DNA of 64,000 bases from contig JARVKI010000066.1 in NCBI GenBank assembly GCA_036674765.1, positions 124,001 to 188,000 on the forward strand. The letters are read 5' to 3'. The DNA is from Seiridium cupressi (lineage: Eukaryota; Ascomycota; Sordariomycetes; Amphisphaeriales; Sporocadaceae). Position numbers and translations under genes: made by a program. Below are positions 31,711-44,422 of the stretch, one piece after another (position 1 is the first letter of the stretch; the number at the start of each line of letters is the position of its first letter). Below the pieces are notes generated by a model. That model had not been told where the DNA came from, made no database searches, and saw nothing but the letters and a program-made list of their open reading frames with translations.

Positions 31711-33639
31711 CTTGAGAGTTGGGTTCAATCTTGGAGGTGGAGATTTTATAATGGTGAAAAGAGCGCAAGTATATACAAGCTGGCCGAGGTAGATTGAGGG
31801 CTGATATCTAGGCTGATGAACTACTCCAGCGGTCGTGGAGAAGGAAGTCATCTTATATACACGCAGACACGTCATACTCATTTAGTCATATCATCTCTGG
31901 TCCAAATCAAATGACCAGTGTAGTCACCGAGCAGGCAAATTTTAAGACCAGGATCATCACGGACGAAAGTGCATCGCAAGATTGAGCTAAATAGATGTGT
32001 GCAATTTAAGGCTGGGCATAAATACCACAGTACCCTGTCTAGTGGTGGAGTTGCCGACTTTCCGCCCGGCTCTGCCTGCAGCTGCCTGGTTCTACGCCGC
32101 CTGTGCCACCTATGCCGTCCTTTTTGTTATCGGCTGAGAAAGGGGTTGCGCAGGCGAAAGCAGTAGTCAAGACTCGAATGCGCACTAAGTGGGGTCTGCT
32201 CTTTCTGCATGTCAGCTTCGTATTAAAGTGAATCCTGTTTGGGACGATATTCGACCGAGATATGTCCCTGGTCAGTTTGCGGTGTCCGCACTCGTGGGCT
32301 TCCTATTTTGGTACAAGTTAGCAGGGACTATACCAGTCGTCCACCCCTCGGATTCTGCGAATCTTTAGAATTATATATCAACTATCCATCTATGCACTAC
32401 AGGTCCTCGCACAACACTGCAGTCTGACCTTGCAATTCTGCGGGGTAAATTGCCCTGACTGTGACAACCGATGATTGTCGCGAAATGGGCAAGAATATCA
32501 TATATGAGGTGACTGAGCGGAGTCGTCATTTTTCACCAGTTCCAGCCAGCTAGAGCGGGCTGCGATTCTACTTTATGCGTGTCGTTGTTGACTAGGACTC
32601 CCCCGCCTCATGCAATTCCATGCTACCACTTCACGGCCTTGCAAGGCGCCTTTGTGTCCTCAGGCTGCAGTGCCTCCTATCTCTTCCTGGCTGATCTGGC
32701 GTGAGATATGATGTGACTTGCTCGTTTTCATGTCTCGGACTTCTTGATGAAACTATGGTAGTCCATAACCCGAAGGGAAATATCACGACAAGCCACCAGG
32801 GAGGCTGTTAGTTAGAATACCCTATATGTATTATTGGACAAGAACAGAGCGCCATGCAAAACTCTGATGGCCGATTGGACATTCACGACAACCTGATTTG
32901 TTGGTAAGTTTCGTAAGGTAACGAGTTCATAGGATGCCTGTGTGACTTATCAATTGCAAATCACCCCCGAGCTAACTCCAGCAATGATCTGGAAACCTGG
33001 TCCTGCTAAGTCACCAGGATGTAGGATCGATTAGAGACCCCTTGCTAATGCCGGAAGATTCTGGAGGAGAGGGTTAGAGGTATTACATACACAACGATGA
33101 ATCAGTTTGCCATGAGGGAAACAATGTGTGGCTCTACGCTGCTTCGCCCTGATCAAACTCAAGTGGTTTACTTGCCAAGTGTTGCTGACACAACAGGTAT
33201 AGGGCTTGCGCTCAGTGGCAAAAGGTATGCGCCACATAGAAAACGTGGTGCGTTCTTGATTGTTTAGAAATAGGAAGGCATAAATCAGAGGCACAACACC
33301 AAGCAGGGACCCAATATGTGGTTTAGGATAGGCCGCAGTGTAAACTTGGATTTTGTGGTGTGGTTGGGTTGATGAACCATCATTGGCACAGTGCGAATGT
33401 AGCAATGTCGGCAGCGATTCTATTTCGTGACATGATTGGAATAATACGAGGCAGCGGAGAAGGTGATCCTACAGGGGTATAAAGTACTTGTGGCACAAGT
33501 GATAGGGAGATGAGTTTCCCAGGAGGATTTCTTTACTCAGCTGACTGCCCAATTGTAGTCTACGGTAGAGCGAAACAAATGAATCCCAATGTACACTATT
33601 GAAATCAGAAGAGACGATATTGAGCTGATCATTCGAGTC
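31711..33639. other. Gene-poor interval
   Basis: About 1.9 kb with no recognisable gene. The frame 33031-33405 (minus) lacks any domain. The proximal part must hold the LysM gene promoter. Confidence 0.5.
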
Positions 33640-34600
33640 TTGGCTATTGTCTGACAACTGCTGGGGCCAGTTCGCCGGACAGGTGCCGGTACACGGAATC
33701 CCCGACGTTACCTGGTTCTGGATATTTGAGCAAAGCCATTTCGCCAAGTCCCAGCAGCCAGTGTGACATTTACATTCTCCATGCTAAACCCTCGACAAGG
33801 AGTTGTAACGCTACAGTAATTTCTGGTTGCCACATTGTAGCGACTGGCCCCGGTGATGTTCACCCAACGCACATCGCTGATGCCCAGGCGACTGGGATCA
33901 CATACTTGAGCACTATAGATACAAGACGTCACGTAAAGGGGTTGGCCAACTTGTCTGATTTGGAAGTTGGCGAGCGTGATGTTTCGCACTCCTCCTGTGC
34001 CGTTATATGTTTTGATCCATGCCGCATTCGAGAGTGTAAACAAGTGAGATTGTTGAAGTAGACGTTCTCCACAAAGCCCATCTGTGACGCTTGCGACCTG
34101 ACAGAGCCGATACATGCACATCCAGACTCGTGGCATGTAACTCTGGATACAGAAATATTCGTGCTATTTCATTTCATCGAGATGTAGTCCTATATGTGTG
34201 GTATTAGCATTACTCTGTGAAATATGTATATTATTCGAACTGGTTATTGAGCTGATGCATGTGACCTTTGCTTATGTCGCCACAGGTGACTGTCCAATTC
34301 GCGATAACCACATCTTTCGAGTTCCAAGTATCGACACCATCGGTATTGACAGTAGATGACTGACTGTTGCTAGTCTATTCATGTCCAGGTTTGTCATGGT
34401 GACATTCTGACTATACGCCACGAACGTGTACCAAAATTGGCTTTACCGCCAAGTAATGCCGTCGACAAGCACATTGCGTGCGTTCCATTGGCAAAGACCA
34501 TGATGACAGCAGTTTTCTTTTCGGCTTAATTTGGCTGTTCAGAGTTGGCAAGAATCGTCTTAGATATTCGCTGAGCTGAGGTCAATGTGCTGAACATTCG
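33640..34600 (-). pseudogene. GH28 polygalacturonase-family relic
   Basis: Minus-strand blocks in order: WNARNVLVDGITWR, then TAA at 34443-34445, then QFWYTFVAYSQNVTMTNLDM. After a frameshift comes NTDGVDTWNSKDVVIANW and VTCGD, the GH28 first catalytic-Asp motif (NTDG) and the start of the second (usually GDD; here GDI). Next is TCHESGCACIGSVRSQ, the region where GH28 has its catalytic His (G-H-G). Another frameshift precedes NAAWIKTYNGTGGVRN, QPLYVTSCIYSAQ and DPSRLGISDVRWVNITG. A third precedes WLCSNIQNQVTSG and CPANWPQQL at the end. GH28 enzymes cut pectic polymers outside the cell. At least three frame changes, a stop and altered catalytic positions show it is dead. The exact 5' end is uncertain. 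Confidence 0.78.
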
Positions 34601-35005
34601 AACAGGATGCCATACAAACCTTGGCAGAAAGACGTTGAGACAAATCGTTTTTATCAGCCATTTGGCTCATGCGAACTATCGGATAGGATAAGTCTAATAA
34701 ACGCGAAGTGGTCTTATGTACTACAGGATATTGCTAATTACAAGGAGACACTGATAAGCTTTAACCAACAAAATTCTCAACCAGGACCATATCCATCTTT
34801 CCAGAGGCGCGTGCTATATAGAACGCCAGAAAAAGGCTTTTGAGAGAAGAGATTTCATCGCCATAACGTTGAACTTGAGACTTTGTTCCACACAAGTGAG
34901 CGATTTCTTTGCTGACCATACAGAAATGAGTTCGCCTTTACGTCGACCAACGGGCGACAATAATATCTGCAGCCTATGTGGGGGAGTTAGAGCGATTCAC
35001 TTACG
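34601..35005. other. Short intergenic, no gene seen
   Basis: About 0.4 kb between the GH28 relic and the 3' end of the GMC gene. Nothing recognised. Confidence 0.5.
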
Positions 35006-37099
35006 TCAGGGAACATTTGAACTGACCTTCTCCGCAATGGCATATACAGTGGCACTCGGATGCCCTCCTGGCAGGATCGGAATGATGCTGGCATCTACAA
35101 CTCGGAGACGGTCAAAACCGTGGACTCGCAGGTCCGTTCCTACAACACCACCCAGCTCCCGTGGCATCATGGAAGCGGTGCAGCACGGGTGAAGGAAGCT
35201 GGCAGAAGCTGAATCGCGCACCCATTCTCGAATTTCATCAAATGTCTGTACTTGAGACCCCGGTGCTGTCTCGACTACTCCCATTGCCTGCATACTGGGC
35301 ATGTTACACACACGCCGTATCAGTGAGACGAAACTTGCCATGATATCAAGGTCCATCGGATTGGCGACCGTCCCATAGTTGAAAATTGGTTCATCATCGG
35401 GGTTGGCAGGGTCAATCAAGATTGAGCCGCGGCTCAGAGGTTTGAGGAGAAGACCGTAATTTGGTGGTCCTTGGAACGGAGCCTCAAATACAGGCTGCGA
35501 TGGGTGTTCAAATACATCAGCCAGGACAGCTAACTGGGCTTCATAGCCCTTCACAACGGAAGCATCTGCTCCCGCTGGTAGATATGATTTGAATGAGCCG
35601 TTATTGATCTGCTCCCGGACTGCGGATGCTATGGAAGAGGAAGAGGACGTGATATTGGCGAGAGGAAGATACACGGCCGTATTTGTGAATGCGAGAGTGT
35701 AGGGTCCACCAGCTGGGCTCTCCGTATAGTTGAGAGCAGCTTCCTGAAGATAGTCCGGATCATTACTCAGCATATCGATGTTTGGGGTGGGATTATTAGT
35801 GACTGAACTCAAGTCAGCTTTTCATTGCACTCAAGCACACCGTGGTCTTGGACTCTCCATCAGTAATAACTCACTATTGAATTCAAAAGTGGGACCAGCG
35901 TGGTCATGGAAGTTGTATCCGACTCCGGATAAGTCGGCGACAACCTTGATTCCCGCACGATCAAGTAAATGAGCAGGGCCAATGCCACTCCGTTGGAGAA
36001 TCTGAGGTGTGTGTACTGTGCCTGCTGACAGGATGACCTCTGCTAAAGCTGTAGTTGTAAAAGCCGTACCGTCTTCTAGTGATTGAACTTCTATTGTGGA
36101 CGAATTTGCGGTGGCGCCTTCGTCAGGAAATATCAGCCTTGTCACCTTGTGCTTGGTCAAGAGATCGTAATTGGGACGGCCAGCGATCACATCTGCGTAA
36201 TGGCCCAACCCCGAATGCGAGCGGTTTGCTGTGAAAGGATCTTGTGAGTGTGGAACCCAGCAGACACCGTCTTTATCCCCGGCAGCACATTCCCCTCGTG
36301 GCACTACACCTGCTTCTATCCAAGAATTTCTTGCAACAACTGTTCAATATGATGAGAAGATAAGTCAAGGCTAGGTGGTGGGGATTTCCTACGGGTTGCT
36401 GGCCATTGGAACGGTGCGTAACTGGCGTATATTGGTGTGGAGCCACCGTAAGCGGCTTCCGCATCCCAAGTGATACCATATTCGTCGGCGGCCTCTTGAG
36501 AGGGTTCAAAAAACTTTACACTCTACGCTCTCTTAGATTTAACTTCTTGAAGCATGGAAATTGGATATTTCACCTTTCTGAAATAAGGGAAGAGGCCATC
36601 CCAATCCCACTTGATATCGGTTGTCTCTCCATTGAGCACCGCCCATTGATCATAGTCATAGCGTGAGCCACGATCGAAGACTTGGTCATTGGTGGCTGAG
36701 CTACCACCCACAGTCTGTCCAACAGAAATACTCACAGTCCTGTTGTTCAAAGCAGCAATTGGCGGCGATGTGTAGTTGAACTGTGTGGCAAACTGTGGGG
36801 TGCCTGGCGGCTCGAAATACGCAGGGGTGTCTTCGATTTCCCCGTATTCGATGACCAACACAGTGCCTCAAACAATATGAGCCAACAAAAATGTGCATAG
36901 CAGGGAAGTGAATAAGCTTACGGTTTGGAAGAGCTTCTGTTAGGCGATCTGCCACGGTCAGCCCCGCCGTGCCGCCGCCAACAATGACGAAGTCATAACT
37001 GGCTCTCAATTCTCGGGATTGACACCCTACAGTTGGGAGTGTGGAAGCTGTGGTCACAATAACAGCTAGCATAGCTAGCTTAGAGAAGAGAAACATCAT
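35006..37099 (-). CDS. Secreted GMC-type FAD oxidoreductase
   Basis: Five exons (37099-36922, 36866-36574, 36522-36393, 36339-35875, 35802-35006) join in frame to 620 aa, a normal GMC length; introns are GT-AG of 50-71 nt. The N-terminus has a signal peptide (MMFLFSKLAMLAVIVTTAS) followed by YDFVIVGGGTAGLTVADRL, the FAD dinucleotide motif. GQTVGGSSATNDQVFDRGS is the first GMC signature, and EVILSAGTVHTPQILQRSGIG the second. The C-terminus holds SFLHPCCTASMM, with the catalytic His, and ILPGGHPSATVYAIAEKV with the second His. The enzyme should oxidise an alcohol, sugar or aryl alcohol with oxygen or another acceptor. Substrate is unknown; choline, glucose and aryl-alcohol branches cannot be separated by eye. 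No break was seen, in contrast with the relic downstream. Confidence 0.9.
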
Positions 37100-38862
37100 G
37101 GTGAAAAAAAGGGTGCATTATTAGTGCTCGCTTCACTTCTGTTGACATGTAATAGACATGACGATGCCATCTTTTATAATACTTCAGATAGATATCTGTA
37201 AGGCTCTAGGATGTTATACGGCATTTGAATTGTTGTATGCCGCACCTCAGTTTCGAGGCCTTTTTACAAATCTATATTTCAAATAGACAGTTGCAAAATC
37301 CAACTCCTTAACAATTCAAAGCCACCCCCGTGTTGGATAGCTATATATCTAGTGCGACGTTTAGTCCAGTCTATAGTGGTTTACAAATACTTCAAGGCTT
37401 ACACTATTACAAATACTACGTTAACCTATAAAATGGTATAGCAAGCCGTAATGTAAGCACTGCTGTGGTTGAGATACTCTTCATTGAGAAGGTAAAATGG
37501 GTCCGCGATAAGCACATGTTTGCGTGCGGCTATTTGCCAGAGATAACAGCGGGATACAACCACAGTGCCCCAAGATTGTGATAATAACAAGACAGGAACC
37601 CAGGGGGAAATAGAAGAAAGCCCCCTGTTTCCGATAAGAACAAATGTCACACCCCAGAGATCGGGCGTGGGTGCTATCAATTGAACATTGCCGAACTTAA
37701 TCCTATCAAGCCGAATTGGACAATGACGTGAACCTGACCGAATTGGAGACACATCCTTCCATTGCTCAAGAAGACAATGCGAAAGCTGGGCGGCAATGCA
37801 TCGCCCTACACCCAGACTCGCGGTGCTGATAACACGGCAGACTAGGTTGAACTGCCGTAGGAACAACCTTCAAACATACTTGTGATGTAGAGTAGAACAT
37901 CTTTGGAATCTCATTCTACCGAAGCGATAAATAACATGGGCCAACAGGATCTATCGACGAAGCATGATTGATATCTGATCAAATGGTAACAATCGCATTA
38001 GTGGAGGGTCGGAGTTTCGAGGAGGACCACTGGCTAACTAGTTGAACCTGAAAGTCATACAGCGCGGGTCAGGTCTTGATTATTACAACAGCGGGGGCAA
38101 GTCTGCTAGCGATGGGCATGGAACACGACATCTATGAGAGTTAATAAGGCGCCTTGAAATATAGGCCATGGTGAAACTTGACCGCCAAGAACTCTTTGAT
38201 CCTTAGACAATCCGAGTTCATCTTCCATAGTGTCACTGCTCTGCAATTAATACAAGTGCATGTCGAATGGAACCAATACGGCGAAAACTTAGCACTCAAA
38301 CCCCAAACCCTGCATCATTGGAGTGGTATATTCACCGGGGCGCGGGGGCGTGTGCTCCAGTCCTGTAGCTACATTAGACATCGCTAATCTGACACTCACT
38401 AGCACTAATCACCATTGACAGGCCCTGTAATGCCCGACAAGGCCATCGGCTACAGCGGGGCTATGACGACGACACGTGCGTCTCTGTTGTCTACGAACCA
38501 TTTTTAATGCTGGAGTTGACATGATCCAAGCTCTACTCTCTATCTCCTAGAAAATGATGTTTATCACGAATGTTGCTGCTCTTTTGACTCCTTGCATGAC
38601 CTGAACATGGGCGCGGGCCATTCGAAGACGGGCCCGTTTCTAGCAGTCGTCGAACGCAAATTCCCATGGAGAACTTTCGGAACCGAATATCTATTGCGGA
38701 TGATTCTATATTGGATGGAATCGAAGTAAGTCTATCGAGCATCAAATCTCGAACACCCTTCTATCTTGGTCGCAAATTTAGAGGTTGGCACGATGCTTAT
38801 CGGCATCGAACCACGTCGCTGGACCGAAACAAGAGCTTCGATTCTGCCAACCCTTCGCCGGT
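37100..38862. other. Intergenic, no gene seen
   Basis: About 1.8 kb including the GMC promoter. The minus-strand frame 37426-37866 and the small frames around 38533-38887 lack any recognisable domain. Confidence 0.5.
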
Positions 38863-39771
38863 CTATGCGTACGCCCGAATCTCTTGAGTCGCAATCGATG
38901 TGTTCCCGCCTTTCTCTTCGGGGACCACTACTTCTCGTACTCGACCGTGTTTTGCAGACTGAGAAGGCAACCAATGGTCAGCAAATCGTTCCACCGATTG
39001 GGCGTGTATTATTGTGGTTCGACTTACTTTGGCAATTTCAAGGGTCGCATCAACGAGCAATTTGACGTCCGCAGTCTTCAATGGTATTCGGTGCGCTCCG
39101 TTCCACTCGATCAATCTAGCGTGCTCGGGGGATGCGAAGTGTGTCAACAGAGCCCGGTGCAGCTCCAAGCCAGGGTCCTGAAGGCCGTGTACATGCAGAG
39201 TCGGCGTCCTGAGCCTGTCCGGAAAGCAGCCATCATACCATGCCTCTTCCTGAACACCTGGAAGCTGTGAGAAGTGGGCGTAATGTGTGTTGCCACTACT
39301 CCGGTCGCTCAAGCCAAAGGGTGCTCCTCGGCCGGCCATTATGACACCAAACTGCCAATGCACTCCGGCAAAGCCGGTTGTTGGGGGGCTGTTCTGCATG
39401 CGAAGTTGGTTCTCCAGCAAGATACTAAATGCCATTCTTGCGCCTTGGCTAAAGCCGAGAATTCCAACCCATTCTCCGCTGCCCTCGTCGCGGTCCATGG
39501 CATCCACGAGAACACGCTCGACTTCGTTGCTCGCCGCTGCGTCTTCGAGATGAGGCTGTTGTGGAAGCCAGCGACACCACCGGCGACCAGGATTGAAGTC
39601 GCCGTACACGACCTTCAAATCTGGGTGCAACTCACTCGTCCATGGCCCTTCGACGAAAACGAAGCGAAAATGGTCCTGAAGACTGATTATGACGCGCCTC
39701 ATCTGTAATTCAAAAATTCGCGCATTTGCGCCTCCGCCATGGAGACAGATTATACGAGGTTTATCGGACAT
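38863..39771 (-). CDS. FSH-family serine hydrolase
   Basis: Exons 39771-39028 and 38958-38863 give 279 aa after removing a 69-nt GT-AG intron that is itself open in frame. The alpha/beta-hydrolase markers are ICLHGGGANARIFELQM at the N-terminus (oxyanion loop), GILGFSQGARMA with the nucleophilic Ser, LHVHGLQDPGLE with the likely Asp, and EWNGAHRIP with the His. This is the FSH1 group, which includes stand-alone hydrolases such as LovG that release polyketides from synthases. It has a head-to-head promoter with the BBE oxidase only 338 bp away, then an MFS transporter and SDR follow, so a metabolite tailoring role is plausible. No synthase is in the window. Start MSDKPRI is well placed before strand 1. 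Confidence 0.88.
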   Translation of the reverse strand: MSDKPRIICLHGGGANARIFELQMRRVIISLQDHFRFVFVEGPWTSELHPDLKVVYGDFNPGRRWCRWLPQQPHLEDAAASNEVERVLVDAMDRDEGSGEWVGILGFSQGARMAFSILLENQLRMQNSPPTTGFAGVHWQFGVIMAGRGAPFGLSDRSSGNTHYAHFSQLPGVQEEAWYDGCFPDRLRTPTLHVHGLQDPGLELHRALLTHFASPEHARLIEWNGAHRIPLKTADVKLLVDATLEIAKVSRTTIIHAQSVERFADHWLPSQSAKHGRVREVVVPEEKGGNTSIATQEIRAYA

Positions 39772-40109
39772 GGCGCGTTTTCACGATTGGGAGAGATGCA
39801 TTGAAAATTGAACGTGTGCTATGAAGACCTTGAGTTATCCGACGTTGGCTATCTAGTTCGACATTCCATGCTGACGTGGCTAAGACGGCGTCAAGGAGGT
39901 TGCTCGGCTTGGCATTTATTATGCTCCGGAGTAACTGTTCGGGTACTCCGGGATACTCGTTGTCAGCAGCAGAGGATGCTTATGGGGTCGATCACCCCCA
40001 CCATGGTCGCTTCAAAATCATTATAGGCGGTCGACTTATCGCCCAAAGAGGACGGCGTTCTGCATTGGATTGTATTTCCAAGGGCGCAATTGCAATTCAT
40101 TCCGTCGAA
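39772..40109. promoter_or_regulatory. Bidirectional promoter between FSH hydrolase and BBE oxidase
   Basis: A 338-bp gap between two divergent starts, short enough to be a shared promoter. Open frames cross it (39876-40109) but show no family features, so they are treated as leader. No specific factor site was identified with confidence. Confidence 0.5.
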
Positions 40110-41888
40110 ATGCGTCCCAGCGACGTTCAAAAGGTGCTCGCCTTGGCCCACGCTCCAAACATTACCAAAATATTTGGGCCTAGCCTTTCCGCCGACGCTG
40201 ACATATACCTGGCTTCCGACGCCAATTATTCGGTGCAAGTCTCGCAGCGATGGTCAATTCACGCGGCACCTTCCTATATAGGTACAATCAAACCAGCCAC
40301 AATCGAGGACGTGCAAAACATCGTAGGGATTCCTCAATGGCTCAACTATGCATATAGCTAAGATCTCTTCTATCCTACAGGTCAAGATTGCTCCGAAGCA
40401 TGATATTCCATTTCTTGTAACAGGGGGTGGCCATGGGATCTCCAGTCACTTGGCTAGCCTCCAGGACGGTCTGCAGATTGACCTCGCCAATTTCAACAGT
40501 GTCGAATTCGACCCATCAACCGCTCAGTTGACTGTCGGCGGAGCGGCCAAGTTTTCGCAGATCAATGACATCCTATACGATTCGGGATATCAATTTCGTA
40601 TGTGATAACATGTTTACCGAAACGTTGGCATGACTTGCGGCTTCTATAACCATCTGTGGAAACCGCATGTGCTGACTATACTCTTAGCGATCGGCACGGC
40701 TCCCTGCGTTGGGATTCTAGGGGCCACACTCGGCGGGGGCGTGAGTGCCAACCAAGGTCGCTTCGGATTGCTCGTTGATCTTTTAGAGTCAGTGAAGATA
40801 GTAACGCCGTCGGGCGATGCTGTTAATGCATCACGAACCGAAAATTCGGACCTTTTCTGGGGGTTGCGTGGAGCTGGGGCGAACTTCGGTATCGTGACAT
40901 CGGCAGTGTTCAAGGTCCTGAAGGCTGTCAATAACGGCAACGTGGTCAACGCAAATTACTTCTTCCCGGCTCACCAGGTCGGATCTGTGTTCAACGTACT
41001 TCGCTCCTTGGATTCCGAATTTCCAGAAAACCTCGCGCTCAACATTTTCACTAGCTATGACCCCAAGAGTGACCAGGTTAGTGAGCTCATAAATCCTAAC
41101 ATGATCCTCTTACCTTGACCATTTCGCTAAAAGACGGTCGTTCGCGCAGATTTTTATGTTGCTCAATGTCAACTACTATGGACCAACTGCCGAAGCCAGC
41201 CCTTATCTTGAGAAGTTTGACGCACTCGAGCCTTTACGGTCTGAGATTTTGACCGTTCCCTGGACTCACGTATTTGACACCTCCTACTTCGGCGTCGACG
41301 ACACCAAAGCGTGTGGTCGGCGTCAGCACATCAACATGTATGGCATCGCAGCACGGAAGACGGACGCATCAGCTCTAGAGACTTTTGCCAACGACTTGTT
41401 GGACTTCTCCAGGACTAATAATAATATCACCACCTCGCTGGTGGTTCATCGCTTCGCTACCCAAGCCGTTTTGCGAGTTCCGGACGAGGACTCGGCCTAC
41501 CCCTATCGGAATGTCCAAATGCACATGTAAGTCCCCCCAAATCTCTTGGTGCATATTTAGGGACATGTAAACAATGTCAATCAATGCCCATTTCGTTATG
41601 CAAGAAGGCGAGCTAAAACTAATGTATCGCAGTCAACTGGAGGCCGAATTGCATGATGGCCGGCAAGATCACGACGTAGACGTGTTCCTGCAATCTGCCC
41701 GGGCTAAGCTGAATGAGGGCAATGGATTTGATAGCAAGTCGGTCTATGTCAATTTTGCCCATGGTGACGAAGGCGCAGAAACATGGTATGGGGTGCGCAA
41801 GCTCGAGAAACTTGGTCGACTGAAGAGCAAATGGGATCCAAATGACCTATTCAGCTTCTACAACCCTGTGCCTCCCCGATCCAGCTAA
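40110..41888 (+). CDS. FAD-linked oxidoreductase, berberine-bridge-enzyme type
   Basis: Five exons (40110-40322, 40381-40597, 40688-41076, 41150-41526, 41633-41888) join to 483 aa; all introns are GT-AG (58-106 nt) and phases agree. Start Met 40110 (MRPSDVQKVLALAHA) is chosen because it precedes the FAD domain closely; the open frame also extends upstream to 39876. Landmarks: WSIHAAPSYIGTIKPAT, FLVTGGGHGISSHLA with the His expected to hold FAD covalently, APCVGILGATLGGGVS with a possible cysteinyl link, then DLFWGLRGAGANFGIVT. The C-terminus has YVNFAHGDEGAETWYG and LKSKWDPNDLFSFYNPV, the BBE tail. Such enzymes perform two-electron oxidations in secondary metabolism. No signal peptide is evident with this start, so a cytosolic or uncertain location is assumed. 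Confidence 0.88.
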
Positions 41889-42882
41889 TATCGCAACCGA
41901 GGGAGCACAATGATTGAATATATATTTCCAGGGGATTTCAATAAAAGGGGCACCAGTAACTCACCAACACAGCGAACAATAAAAGTTATTTTTAGATTAT
42001 ACCAATACTACCAAAAGTATCCTTGGAGAAGCCACAGCTTTCCGTAACACCTTTCTCATGACTGCCTCGTTCATAAACTGATCAACGTCTTCGGTAAGGT
42101 GCCTTTCGGTTGTATTACCACATCAGCCTACGAAAAGACAGCAGAAAATTCGCCTGGGAAAATCACGTAGTCATGCTTACAGGAGACTGCCGCTTACCCC
42201 TTCATATTCGAGAACTCTGGTGCAGCTAATGAGATGATAGCGTACCCCGGGCAGAAACTCCGTGGCTCCGGCATCGTTGCCCGACAAAAGGTACATAGGA
42301 ATGCTGACAAGAGCTGTGCCCAATGGGTGATCTGCGGTGCTTGTGGGGACTGCGTCCGAGTTTGTCTAGGTATTACTAGAAAGCTGGCGTATCTCGCAAA
42401 CCTAGAGCTTCAAATGTAGATCTTCTATGCAGCAGAGTTGTACGAAAGCACGCGTTACGGCCAAATAGATTTAGAGCCGGTGTAACAACAGTCTGCTTAT
42501 CGTAAGCTGGTCACTCTAGGCGATAAAAGACCTAGCACCGTGGGATGCTCCCGCAGGTGAAAGAGTGCAACATACCAGCATTGAAATCCACGGAAATTGA
42601 CTTCAAGGCTCAAATTAGTGGCCCAGATCAGTGGATGTGAGGGTACCCTCTAGTGTCTATGGGTAACGTACATATTTACACTCAACCTACGCAGGTATGT
42701 CACTGCCCTGCACCCCGTTCACCAATTGATTTCCATACTATCACCGAACTGATGGTGTATTAGTAACATTAAGGAGAGCATTGCGATCATACTGTATATT
42801 AAGCCCCATGCAGGAGAAACTATCTCTTACTTCAACGCACTAAATCACATTCTTCAAATACCCAAATAACCATCATATCAGT
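41889..42882. other. Intergenic with weak coding-like remnants
   Basis: About 1 kb. On the minus strand near 42200-42390 the frame reads IPMYLLSGNDAGATEFLPG and, near 42060-42120, HLTEDVDQFMNEAVMRKVL. These look protein-like but no start, full domain or family could be established. They may be a fragment of a lost gene. Confidence 0.35.
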
Positions 42883-44422
42883 ATGGCTAGCGAGAGAACG
42901 GCACTTCTAGCTGAGGAGTCGGAAGACGTCAAGGTTGATTGGGAAGGAAAAGACGATCCAGCAAACCCTCTCAACTGGCGTCCACGCCAAAAATGGGGCC
43001 ACGTGACCGTGGTCTCGTTGCTCACATTTCTGGTGTATGTTTTCACAGCCCCTTTGGGCGCCGAATGTGGACTGACGATGCCATAGGCCACTCGGTGCCA
43101 CCATGTTTGCCCCTGCGCTCTCATCAGCCGCCCGTGATCTCCGTAGTCAGAGTGAAAGCCTTACGTCGCTCATGCTCTCTATCTACATTCTTGGCTGGAC
43201 CCTCGGTCCTCTTGTGATGGCCCCCTTTTCCGAAATCTACGGCCGTTGGGCAGCATACACCTTGAGCAATCTCCTTTACTTGGTATTCACAGTCGCGTGT
43301 GCACTCTCGCCAAATGCCGGAACACTGATTGTGTTCCGGTTTCTGGCTGGCGCTGTTGGCTCTACGCCTCTTGCAATCGGTGGTGGGACCATCTCTGACC
43401 TAATTCCGGTGCAGGAAAGGGGTTTCGCGCTGTCTCTATACATACTTGGCCCCATTCTTGGCCCGTCGGTGGGACCATTGGCCGGAGGTTTCCTGACAGA
43501 CACTCTGTCTTGGCGATGGGTCTTTTGGATTCTGGCATTGCTCGTAGTTCTGTCCCTACATTACCATCGAGCTTTGGGACCTCTATGACTAACTCTTCTT
43601 TAGTACGCGATTGTTACTGCCGTGCAAATATTGTACACGAGGGAAACCTTTTCGGCAACGGTACTTGAGAAAAAGGCCAGCTACCTCCGAGAAAGCACAG
43701 GTGACCCATCTTTCCGCTCGGTCCTGGATGATGGGCTCAGTCAACGGCAGGTCTTCGTTCGTGCAATTGTCCGGCCAACGAGGATGACACTGCAATCGCC
43801 CATTAATCTTCTAATTTCACTCGTTTCTGCCTACTTCAACGGCGCGCTCTTCTTACTACTTGCAAATTTCCCAACTGTGTTCCGTACCGAGTACGGTTTC
43901 AATGCAAGCGACATCGGACTCGCCTTTATTGGCTTCGGGCTCGGGAATATTGCCGGTCTAGCTCTCTTTACGCTGACCAGCGATCGGTTCATACAGTCGC
44001 GACTGAGGAGTGGTGTCTCGAAACCCGAGGATCGACTTATCCCCGTGGTCGCTGCCTGCCCTCTGCTGGCAATTGGGTTCTTCTGGTATGGCTGGAGCGC
44101 AGAGCTTCACGCCCATTGGATCGTGCCAATCATCGGGTCCGCCTTCATTGGTATGGGCAACGTCATATTCTTCTCGGCCATCATCGGATACCTAATCGAT
44201 GTCTTCACCATTCATGCGGCTTCTGCCATCGCAGCCAACATCGTCATTCGCTCCATCGGTGGCACGGTGCTGCCTCTCGTAGGCGGCTCCCTATACAGTG
44301 CTCTCGGCTGGGGCTGGGGTAGCTCCGTGCTGGGGTTGGTCGCTGTAGTACTGGCACCACTGATGACTCTGCTTTATGTTTATGGAGAGTCAGTCCGAAA
44401 GAGATATCCCGCACCGCTGTGA
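42883..44422 (+). CDS. MFS transporter, drug:H+ antiporter-1 type
   Basis: Exons 42883-43034, 43087-43543 and 43604-44422 give 475 aa with GT-AG introns of 52 and 60 nt. The N-terminus MASERTALLAEESEDV is acidic, followed by DDPANPLNWRPRQKW, the common cytosolic tag of this fungal subgroup. MFAPALSSAARDL, LMLSIYILGWTLGPLVMAPF and YGRWAAYTLSN follow (loop 2-3 motif). ILGPILGPSVGPLAGGFLTD is antiporter motif C in TM5, and LSWRWVFWILALL precedes the central loop. The second half has six further helices. It probably exports a metabolite or xenobiotic from the plasma membrane. Its place between the BBE oxidase and the SDR suggests it exports that group's product. Confidence 0.9.

Noticed and set aside
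37426..37866. 146-aa minus-strand ORF
   Set aside because: No recognisable motif, no intron structure and no start context.
42050..42420. Protein-like minus-strand stretch as a dioxygenase gene
   Set aside because: The fragment GATEFLPG is suggestive of phytanoyl-CoA dioxygenases but no iron-binding motif or full exon set is present.
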